From Thunnus maccoyii (lineage: Eukaryota > Chordata > Actinopteri > Scombriformes > Scombridae), in NCBI RefSeq assembly GCF_910596095.1, contig NC_056548.1, positions 6,721,151 to 6,785,150 of the forward strand: 64,000 nt of DNA, in the 5' to 3' direction. Of this stretch, positions 57,601 through 64,000 are shown in pieces. How positions within the stretch are numbered: the first letter of the stretch is position 1; the number at the start of each line of letters is the position of its first letter. The notes beneath the pieces are model-generated. The model saw only the letters and a list, made by a program, of their open reading frames with translations. It made no database searches and was not told the DNA's origin. A program made the translations under genes and the position numbers.

Positions 57601-60600
57601 CTTTAACCTCATAGTTGTGACTAATGTACTGTAAATCCAGTTTTCTTTTTTAGAGAGAGTTAACATCTTGGTAGTGCTGAGTATACTGACTTTAAACAAA
57701 GATACGGCACCAGAGAACTGTTAGAAACATTTATAAATAAATTTGTTGGGTTTTTTTTCAAGAACAAAGGCTCAGATCATAATTCCAATTGATAGAAGCT
57801 TTGTTAGAAAAATGAATGCGTATTATTACAACCTCACTAAATAACAACATGGTGCCATAATGCACTGCAAACCTTCCATAGATCAATATGTGATTTGATC
57901 TTTGAAATTGGCTTGTGACTCGATGAATCTGCATGTTGGTAACTTTTCCTGCTGTGTTTCTTTGCTGTAGTTGAGCGCTCTATCTGCTCCCTGCCTCGCG
58001 CCGCCGGCTCCTGCAGTGGCTGGACATCACGCTTCCACTTTGATGTCATCACCTCCAAGTGTGTGCAGTTCTGGTACGGAGGTTGCCACGGCAACAGCAA
58101 CAACTTCATGAGCCGAGCAGATTGCCAGAGGGAATGCCAGGTACCCGCACCCAACCAGCAACAGCCAGGGCCAGCCGCCACCCCCAGAGAGACGCCGTCT
58201 AGAGGAGGATCTACCTCTGGAAGGACATCTGGAGCAGGCACCGCATCTGGAGGAGGGTCTAGAGGAGCTGGAGCAGGAGGGTCTACAGGCGGGCGTTCAC
58301 GCAACATGGGGAGGGTTTTCACAGTCCAGGGTGGCTCGACCTCTACCGGCAACCAGGCCACAAGTGCTGCCACACATGCCCACAGGGCCAGAATCTATAT
58401 GCGTTCCCGCCGGCCTTCCTCCGGCACTGCTGCTCAGCACACTGGCCCATCAGCAAGGTAAGACCTTCAGGACCCCGGGAGCAGGGCCAAAAGCTCATTC
58501 AACAGCCTTCCTACCCCTGCTGAAGGAGCCCCAGTCCACTAAGCTCTGCTCTGATTCTGAGTAAGGTCAGACAATGAGCTGAAGATTGAAAGTCACACTG
58601 TCCAAAGACAAATCACTTAACAACCTCAAAAATATGATGATCAAGTTTTTTTTTTAATTATTGTGTCATAAAAGACAATACCAATGAACATAAACCAGAT
58701 CCAGAATTTTCAAATAGCACTACAAAAAGTCCAAAAATAAAGAATACCAATTCACATAATTTGGATTAAATCAGATTTTTAGACTTTAATGTTTCCAATG
58801 AAATGTATCAGACACTAATGAAGCATCTGTAATGGTGAAACCAGAAGTGAAGACAAAATAGTCAATCGTTCCTTCTTTTCAAAGCCTTTGAGACAAGTTA
58901 AAGAGTAATTTAACACCCTCTGAAACTCTTGTTTCTGCTGCCCTCCAGTGGTTTAACTTCTCACCTTGCTGCAGTGATGTACAACTGTACTCCAGGCTGT
59001 GTCAGTACACCATGATACCACACTTCTGGCCACAAACACTCATTAGCTGTGGTCAGAAGAAAAACAGAGAGGGCAGAGAAACAAGACTTTTCAGCTTGGT
59101 GTTAAATGACTCTTTAAAGACATTATATTAAACAACCATTTCCATTTTCATATGTGCTGTGCTTTATTTTATGCAACATCCTCATTATGTAGATGCACAT
59201 CATTCTTGTGATGCTAATATAATCTAAACATTTGCCTTGTTAAATACAACACAGCTTAATTTGCTACAGAGACATCTACCTAAGTTCTCACATTCCTTAA
59301 ACCTTGACAAAACGTCAGGAGAAGCTGACAACCTCACAGCGACCCTACATGGACAGCTCTTCTGTTTATGCTTCTGGGACTTTTTCACTATCTGCCTACA
59401 GTTGTGTTGGTTGTCTTGTGCTTATTTGCGCCTGCTACCTCACTATGTCAGCCACCACCCTCAGGGCTCTGTGTTTGTCACCTTGATGTCATTAGATCAA
59501 ACTAATAAAGGTTCTGCTGTGATGCTTCATCTGTACTCGTTTGTGTGTTGTCACTAAACCCTGTCTGTGTGTTTAGCCTAATCCTAGTTTTCACATCTGT
59601 AGCAATTAGTTCACGGGGCAGCTTTTTGGGAAACAATGTCTTTCTGGGAGCTTCTCATATGTTTCTATATCTGGGTTTTTCTTCTGGTGCAGGGGAAGTC
59701 ACCCTTTGTCTCCTTGTGTATTGACACCACCTTTGATTTTTAACATTTTCAGTACATGTGTGTATGTGTTGTTTGGTGGGTGAGGGTTGCAGTGTTTGTC
59801 TTGTCCTTATTCATGTTGCATAGGCCAAAGCTGGGTTTCTGTCTTTTCTCTCTGAGCTTTCTCTGAGCAAACTGCTGAAGCCTGGTTGTGGGCAATCTTT
59901 ATGCTTGCTTTGGTGACTACTAATAAAAGTACCAACAGTAGAGCATAAGGTGACTCTTTCATTCTCTTCCCCCCTTCAATGTTCTTCTTCTCTTTCTATC
60001 TTTGTTTCTCTCTGTCATGTTTGCCTCCTCCTGTCTTCTTTCCTCCTTTCCTCTCTTTCCTCCTTGTTTGTTTTCCCTCATCTTTCCTTCAGTTTGACCC
60101 TTGGCGGAGTGACCATCGATAAGACCGATCCGTCCACTGTGGAGGCTGTAGTTGGCCAGACGGTTGTGCTGCCCTGCAGAGTCAGCCCGCCACCGTCATC
60201 CACCGTCATCGTAGAGTGGAGAAGGGATGGCGTCCCTCTGTCTACCCACAGGTCAGTAAAACACACACACACATATCCACTACATGGTTTAATCTAATCT
60301 GTAGAGTCAGTGGTTACAACCTCAGAGGCTTGATATACTTTTGATTTAACTCTTCATTTATATTTTCTGCAGGCATCATCAACGGCCTAATGGTTCCCTG
60401 TTAGTTGGTCCTCTCACTAAGTCAGACTCTGGTTGGTTCTTGTGCGTGGCCACTCAAGAACGAGAGAGAGACCACCGCTACATCTACCTGTCTGTCTCAG
60501 GTAATTTAGCTAAACAATATTTCCTTAATCTTGAGTTAATCTACGATGCAATGTTCCTCTGAGACTCAAAATACACAGCGTGCACCTACAGGATGAAAAT

Positions 60601-63600
60601 CCTTTGTAGAAAAATGTTTAGACAATTTAAAGATATTCACTTCTAAATTTGTGCTTGTTTATTTAATAGGAATAAAGATTTACCAAGTGTTATCATTTTC
60701 TGTTTTTGTAAATGTATCATTCTTTATCAGTTTTTGTTTCTCATTTTAATGAAATGCAAATCTTTTCTTTTTTTTAAATCTACATTTTCAAAACATACAT
60801 GGATATACATTATGTATCTACAGTGTAGATGGTCCAGTAAATTCCACATTGTACACCTTTAAAAGATCAGAGCACTCTAAGAAAGCTGAGCACACTTCCA
60901 TCTGGTGTGTGAGCACCTAATTGGGGCCAGATTCAGTCAAAAAGTCAAAATTTGACCGACTTTAACCCTAATCAGTCCGTCCTACGTAAATCCAGAAGAT
61001 TGGAGTGAAGTCCTGATGTCGTAGATGATGTAACAGGTTGTGTCAGAACACACTGACCTTGACAAGTTAGCTGGTTGTTATGCATGGTGTAATGTGGTAA
61101 TGTGACATTATGTAAGTGAATTATGACTGGAGCACTCACTCTGTGTGTCCAATCGTGTGTGTGTGTGTGTGTGTGTGTGTTTGTGTGCATAGAGGGATCA
61201 TCTCCGCTGATTCCCACCTCACTGCCCGGAGATGGTCCATTCCCAAGGTGAGAATAATCTCTCTTTGTCTCCATAAACAGAAAGCTTTAATTATTATTCC
61301 CTCTGTGAAATAGAAAGGTGAGAAACTGAAGATTATAAACAACAACACTTTAAAATACGGACATCATTTCTCTCAGGTTCAGTATCGAGCGGTCAGGTTC
61401 ATCTGTGCTGGAGATGCGAGGAGGACAAACTGCCAAACTGCCTTGCACGATTGTCCCTCCTTCTGCACTTCAGTCTGTCAGCATTCAGTGGACAAAAGAT
61501 GGACAGATTCTCAGTGACTCCAGGTACATTTGTATTTGATTTTAATACTAAATTTATATCTAATTATGATTCAAAAGAATTGTCAAAGTCTAAAGAAAAT
61601 CAAACATTTATTTGTGTGATGTGTAAGATTCTCTGTAAATAACTCATGTTGGACTTCAGTTTAATACAGAAATCTAAATGATCATTGTAATTATACAGTA
61701 AAACAACAGATTCCAGCTGCAGTTGTAATTAATTCTTAAAGATTTCTCTTGTGACTCCTAAATGAATGGTTCCATGCATTTTTAACATCAATATATCCTG
61801 TTAAATTTATTTTACAACTACAACAAACAAACGGATCCATGGTCCGCATAACTGTGAGTGCTTATTTTATGCGTGCAGTGTTGTTAGTGCAAGTGGCTCT
61901 CAAAATTATTCCCACAAACCCTTTGTGTTACCCTTCAAGACGTTGCTTCTCGCCCACAATGTGTCACTCCAACTCCATGAACATTTGTCTATTTACTGAG
62001 TAAGACAAACATGCTGGAAACAATTTTTCTGTCAGCCGTTAACTCCCTCCAACACTTGATATTTCCTGAAACTGTGGAAGTTCCAGCTGCACTGAAAGAA
62101 CCAGTTGCTTCCTGTTTGTAGAATCAGTGGTCTAGCTGGATTATGGTAATTATACTGCAATGTTCCAAAAGTGATGATTTATTGATGTTAAATGTTGTGT
62201 TGTAGGTTTACCCAACATTCAGATGGCACCCTGATCGTCGGCCCGCTGAGGTCTGAAGACTCTGGAGTCTACACATGCACAGCTTCCACTCAGCAGCAGC
62301 TGGAGCAGAGACAGCTGCAGCTCAAAGTCCAAGGTGAGATTTATTTACATCTTTGCCATCATGCTAAACACATGATAAACCTTACATACTATGTAAACCT
62401 GTTAAATATGCTAAATATGAGCATCCAAAGATTTAAGTCAAATCTGACAACGTAGAGTGCTGTATGTTCATTATGACTGACAGAGACATTTAGTTATATT
62501 GATGATGTAATGTCACAAAGTCACCAGTAGAGGTCAGTAAAGGTTCTAGACTCCCTGATACCCCATTGAGTAATCTGTTTTATTTGGTTTTCCCTCACAA
62601 GGCTCATGAATGTGTGTTGTTTCAAATGTTAAATCAAATAGATAATATACAGTATTATATGTATTTTACATATCTGAATGTCATTAAAACAGACAGTGTT
62701 TGAGGTCCGTTGCTATAGGTGACATCCCAAAAAATATGCATGGATTTATGAGGGTTTAAGAATTTAAAAATAAATCTGACCTTTTTTCTGGTTTCACTAT
62801 CTAGCAGACCTGAGGATCACTACAGCTCCTAATAACATCCAGGTGTCTGAAGGCAGCACAGCTCGGCTGCCCTGTGTGGTGTCAGGAGACAACGTCAATA
62901 TTGGCTGGTCCAGGTACTTAATAACTTGATCTAAGCTGGAGTATTTATCCTATTAGTACTATAGTAATAGTAAATATAGTAATAGTAATAGTTGCTTACT
63001 TCTGATCTCAAGAACAGTCAGCCCAGCATGTAGCTACACTTGCAGAGTTTGATGTCAAAGCAAGATACAGACACCTCCACCTCAATCTAAATGGCAACTT
63101 AACTTTTAATCAACTCTGAGCCACATGTGAGCTCTTTTGTGTATGAACTAACACAGCTGCCTAAGAAACATTTAATAGTAGTGTCCAATTATTTTTTAAC
63201 CCTTGAAATTTGGGCACTATGTGGTAGGCTACATCTCCCACACAGTTCTCTCTATATTGATTTAAATTTACTCCAATTAAATCTGAGACTTGGCATTTTA
63301 ATGTAGTATCTATTACTTTATTTCAAACTGAATGTGCTGAAGGCCAGAGCCTGAAGAACAACAAGTGTATAACTGTCTGAATACTTACTGTCTGGACTGT
63401 ACTAATGATGAGTGTGGCACAAACAAAATAATGATACTTTTTAAAGGATATAAGTTACCTAAAAGGTCTACATGGTCAAATAATCATGTTTATTTAAAGG
63501 ATAGTCAGGTAATGTTTGTCTTCAAAACTTCAAAATGTAACTACTTACATTTTCAGTCATTGTACAAACATATGAAAGAGGTGACTCTGACTTGCATTAG

Positions 63601-64000
63601 GTTATATTGTCTGACAAATAGAAAATGTAGAAATCTTTATTTGTTTCGAGTAAAAAAACAAAACAAACAAAAAAAAAACAAACACGGTGTGACTACTGTC
63701 TGGCATTTATACCACAATTTTTCTAAGATAATAATTTAATGTGACTTTTTCTACAGCTCAGCTTCTTATTTTCCAGAACAAATAACTTCTCAAAATAACA
63801 TCAATTGTTTATCCTCTCTTCCTTTAGAAATGGTGTGCCGGTACGTCCAGACGGGCGAAGCATCCTGCTGTCATCTGATGGCAGTCTAATCCTGTATAAC
63901 GTAAAGCCTTCGGATGAGGGCACCTACACCTGTAACGCTTACACCGGCATCTACTCTGTGAGCGCCACGGCTGAAGTGAGGGTCACTAAAGACACGCAGC
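39521..64000 (+). CDS. papln: Papilin, 3' end beyond the window
   Basis: Coding exons: 39521-39577, 40781-40884, 45920-45980, 46288-46390, 46541-46671, 48956-49079, 49251-49331, 50206-50378, 50853-50976, 51088-51214, 53402-53606, 54351-54527, 54643-54793, 55053-55133, 56335-56521, 56800-56884, 57250-57376, 57971-58457, 60093-60251, 60373-60500, 61193-61247, 61377-61523, 62206-62333, 62805-62913 and 63828->64000. Phases agree throughout, about 1161 codons. Papilin is a secreted extracellular-matrix glycoprotein related to ADAMTS enzymes and ADAMTSL proteins but without a protease; it associates with basement membranes and can inhibit ADAMTS proteases (known from Drosophila). Order: signal peptide ([19 protein letters not shown]), TSP1, Cys-rich/spacer, four TSP1, three YGCC modules, Kunitz, Gly/Ser/Arg-rich linker, three Ig. 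This is the vertebrate PAPLN order; a PLAC domain should follow outside the window. It lies downstream of psen1 as in human. Confidence 0.95.
40060..40335. repeat. Dispersed repeat with CTCGCGAG end, papln intron 2
   Basis: Starts CCTCGCGAGTTCACGACTTC and contains GATCTCGCTAATCCAGCTGC, AAGACAGTGATAGACAGATA and CGAACAGTTTCCAAG, a word order typical of a fish non-autonomous DNA element. Its ends are not precise. Intron 2 (39578-40780) otherwise shows nothing. Confidence 0.55.
40781..54793 (+). CDS. papln: papln region encoding five TSP1 repeats and the ADAMTS-type Cys-rich/spacer
   Basis: The first TSP1 starts at residue 26 ([17 protein letters not shown], exon 40781-40884). Exons 45920-50378 encode the Cys-rich part ([48 protein letters not shown]) and the spacer ([33 protein letters not shown]). 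Further TSP1 repeats follow: [46 protein letters not shown] and [18 protein letters not shown]. The last two TSP1 repeats are split by introns between W and the CS-CG motif, as in ADAMTS genes. WxxW sites here are candidate C-mannosylation sites and CS-TCG serines and threonines are O-fucosylation candidates (family knowledge). Confidence 0.9.
41545..43410. repeat. Composite repeat cluster in papln intron 3
   Basis: Nested pieces of at least three families. AATGGAAGAAGTACTCAATT at 41555 and CCCCCACCACTTCC near 43397 resemble the ends of the repeat at 28765. 41640-42015 holds a CpG-bearing element ending AGATTGCCACTTTAAG. 42480-42540 and 43180-43325 match the repeat at 32680-33030. The octanucleotide run at 42592-42626 lies inside. 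Confidence 0.55.
42592..42626 (+). repeat. (TGACTGAG)n octanucleotide microsatellite
   Basis: Four-plus perfect copies of TGACTGAG in papln intron 3. Confidence 0.9.
43411..44560 (+). other. Part of papln intron 3 without named elements
   Basis: Sequence between the repeat cluster and the next degenerate repeat. No exon with matching phase and no repeat family that I recognise. Confidence 0.4.
44570..45370. repeat. Degenerate retroelement-like repeat, papln intron 3
   Basis: Starts AATAATAATGATAACTTCATTTGTGCAACACCTTTCATAC, a common fish repeat head, and includes CTCTGGCAGCTGCATTTTAT, ACACCCAGGCTCTTTGTCTC and three AAGGATAT units at 44754-44773. It resembles non-LTR 3' sequence found across teleosts, but the class is uncertain. 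Confidence 0.5.
45410..45835. repeat. Dispersed repeat with internal ~115-bp duplication
   Basis: GCTAACATCAGCATGCTAAC at 45419 starts a widespread fish repeat. Two internal copies share AAAGTCAGAGGATCACCAAA, CATCCTGAGGGAGACAT and TTTCATGACAATCCATCCAG (near 45580-45680) against AAGTCAGTGGATCACAAAAG and CATCCTCTGGGGAGCAT (near 45720-45790). A fragment of the same type lies near 50600-50800 in a later papln intron. Confidence 0.6.
46849..47195. mobile_element. ATTAGT-type MITE, near-complete copy
   Basis: Left end AGAGCTGCAACAATTAGCCA, right end GATAATGAGAATAATCATTA followed by CAGCCCTAA. The interior has TTTTTTGTCGTATATGATAG and GACAAAACAAGACATTT. In papln intron 6 (46672-48955), whose remainder holds only a TA microsatellite. 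Confidence 0.75.
48570..48606 (+). repeat. (TA)n microsatellite
   Basis: About 18 TA units, in papln intron 6. Confidence 0.95.
49332..50205 (+). other. papln intron 8
   Basis: 874-base intron with donor GTGAGT and acceptor GGCCAG. No repeat that I can name. Confidence 0.5.
51215..53401 (+). other. papln intron 11
   Basis: 2.2-kb intron. It contains an apparently unique stretch at 51770-52060 with a perfect 18-base palindrome (51900-51917) and a MITE copy at 52758-53052. The acceptor is CCCCAG at 53401. Confidence 0.6.
52758..53052. mobile_element. ATTAGT-type MITE, diverged copy
   Basis: ATGCTGAAACAAATAGTCAA at the left and CAATAATGAACATAATCATTGG followed by TTGGAGCCCT at the right match the family ends. 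The interior TTTTGAATTGTTGCTCAGAG and AAAACAAGC also fit. Confidence 0.65.
53607..54350 (+). other. papln intron 12
   Basis: 744-base intron interrupting the fourth TSP1 between WSQ and CSVTCG. Nothing else seen. Confidence 0.6.
55134..56334 (+). other. papln intron 15
   Basis: 1.2-kb intron. A unique-looking segment at 55850-55930 (TTATCCAGGCCTGATTGACA and onward) has no repeat character. Otherwise AT-rich. Two possible acceptors (CTCAG at 56334, CGCAG at 56341) lie at its end; only the first keeps the downstream frame. Confidence 0.55.
56335..57376 (+). CDS. papln: papln exons with three YGCC cysteine modules
   Basis: Three short repeats follow each other in exons 56335-56521, 56800-56884 and 57250-57376: [19 protein letters not shown]...[22 protein letters not shown]...EGC and [19 protein letters not shown]...EGC. 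Each has a lone Cys, a YGCC core, a D-x-x-T-x-A-x-GP stretch and a closing GC. Similar modules are known between the TSP1 and Kunitz regions of papilins and in nematode MIG-6. The middle module is split by an intron within its first arginine/serine (AG|T). Confidence 0.85.
57377..57970 (+). other. papln intron 18
   Basis: 594 bases between the YGCC and Kunitz exons. Nothing named. Confidence 0.5.
57971..58457 (+). CDS. papln: papln exon with Kunitz domain and Gly/Ser/Arg-rich linker
   Basis: A 487-nt exon. The Kunitz/BPTI domain covers residues about 705-755 with six Cys at 705, 714, 730, 738, 751 and 755. Their spacings (9, 16, 8, 13, 4) equal those of BPTI, and the core [13 protein letters not shown] is intact. 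The residue after the second Cys (P1 of the reactive loop) is Ser715 with Gly716 after it, not Lys or Arg, so trypsin-type inhibition is unlikely. Roughly 100 residues of low-complexity linker rich in Gly, Ser, Arg, Thr and Ala follow, with imperfect SGGGSRG/TSGRTSG repeats, ending at donor GTAAGA. Confidence 0.9.
58458..60092 (+). other. papln intron 19, with intronic poly(A) signals
   Basis: 1.6-kb intron between the Kunitz/linker exon and the first Ig. AATAAA occurs at about 59503 and 59921. Reading through the donor, the frame stays open for only about 20 codons (to TGA near 58518). The acceptor has a long CT-rich tract (59960-60092). Confidence 0.5.
60093..64000 (+). CDS. papln: papln exons with three Ig C2-type domains, third cut by window end
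   Basis: Ig1 (exons 60093-60251 and 60373-60500): [26 protein letters not shown] 55-nt linker exon (61193-61247) follows. Ig2 (61377-61523 and 62206-62333): [26 protein letters not shown]. Ig3 (62805-62913 and 63828 onward): [26 protein letters not shown]. Cys-Trp-Cys cores are complete in all three. Each Ig is split by a phase-2 intron in an Arg codon. The third Ig's acceptor at 62801-62807 is a tandem TAG/CAG. The frame runs off the window at 64000 after RVTKDTQ. Confidence 0.92.
60501..61192 (+). other. papln intron 21
   Basis: 692-base intron ending in a GT microsatellite (61155-61180) directly before the acceptor at 61191-61192. Confidence 0.65.
61155..61180 (+). repeat. (GT)n microsatellite at a splice acceptor
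   Basis: About 13 uninterrupted GT units end 12 bases before the AG of the 55-nt papln exon, where a pyrimidine tract would be expected. Confidence 0.95.
61524..62205 (+). other. papln intron 23
   Basis: 682-base intron inside Ig2. No named repeat. Confidence 0.5.
62334..62804 (+). other. papln intron 24
   Basis: 471-base intron between Ig2 and Ig3, ending in the tandem acceptor TAGCAG. No named repeat. Confidence 0.5.
62914..63827 (+). other. papln intron 25
   Basis: 914-base intron inside Ig3. It contains a 124-codon open frame at 63365-63739 with no family resemblance and AT-rich codons, judged to be chance. Confidence 0.5.

Noticed and set aside
57837..58373. 178-aa frame antisense to the papln Kunitz exon
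   Set aside because: Shadow of the Gly/Ser-rich linker, giving a Pro-rich antisense frame; the sense strand has Kunitz cysteines and matched splice sites.
63365..63739. 124-codon frame on the plus strand
   Set aside because: Lies in papln intron 25, AT-rich codons, no similarity that I recognise; a chance frame.

Overview
The window is vertebrate nuclear DNA, almost certainly from a teleost fish and probably a percomorph (the clade is inference). It has short coding exons with GT-AG introns, AT-rich introns full of microsatellites, and many small DNA transposons, LINE tails and a SINE of the kinds common in fish genomes. There are no bacterial-type operons, CRISPR arrays or phage genes.

Layout: (1) 1-~9.4 kb, minus strand: the 5' half of bicra (GLTSCR1), a subunit of the non-canonical BAF chromatin-remodelling complex. 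Six coding exons are visible and the gene continues beyond position 1. (2) 10.17-14.3 kb, minus strand: erh (enhancer of rudimentary homolog), complete, 104 aa in four exons, the first contributing only the ATG. (3) 14.56-28.05 kb, plus strand: psen1 (presenilin-1, catalytic subunit of gamma-secretase), complete, 483 aa in ten coding exons plus a 5' non-coding exon. It is head-to-head with erh, so the two probably share a promoter. (4) ~29.3-31.2 kb, plus strand: a candidate two-exon gene encoding a 90-aa coiled-coil protein that I do not recognise. (5) 36.5-64 kb, plus strand: papln (papilin, a secreted matrix glycoprotein) from its non-coding first exon to the middle of the third Ig domain, cut by the window end. 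Its order is signal peptide, TSP1, ADAMTS-type spacer, four more TSP1 repeats, three short Cys-rich YGCC modules, Kunitz, a Gly/Ser-rich linker and three Ig domains.

The psen1-papln pair lies in the same order and orientation as on human 14q24, and erh also belongs to 14q24. bicra is on human 19q13, so its position here marks a rearranged border. Exon boundaries were read from splice sites with phase bookkeeping. Complete coding sums close exactly: 315 nt for erh and 1452 nt for psen1.

The rest is intron and intergenic sequence, largely repeats: LINE pieces, a tRNA-type SINE, several MITE families (one with at least five copies), a foldback element, a degenerate minisatellite in psen1 and simple repeats. 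I found no convincing novel multi-gene system. The strongest leads are the unrecognised coiled-coil gene, a poly-glycine N-terminus and a Gly-to-Lys change in psen1, a Kunitz domain with serine at P1, and splice-site oddities in papln.
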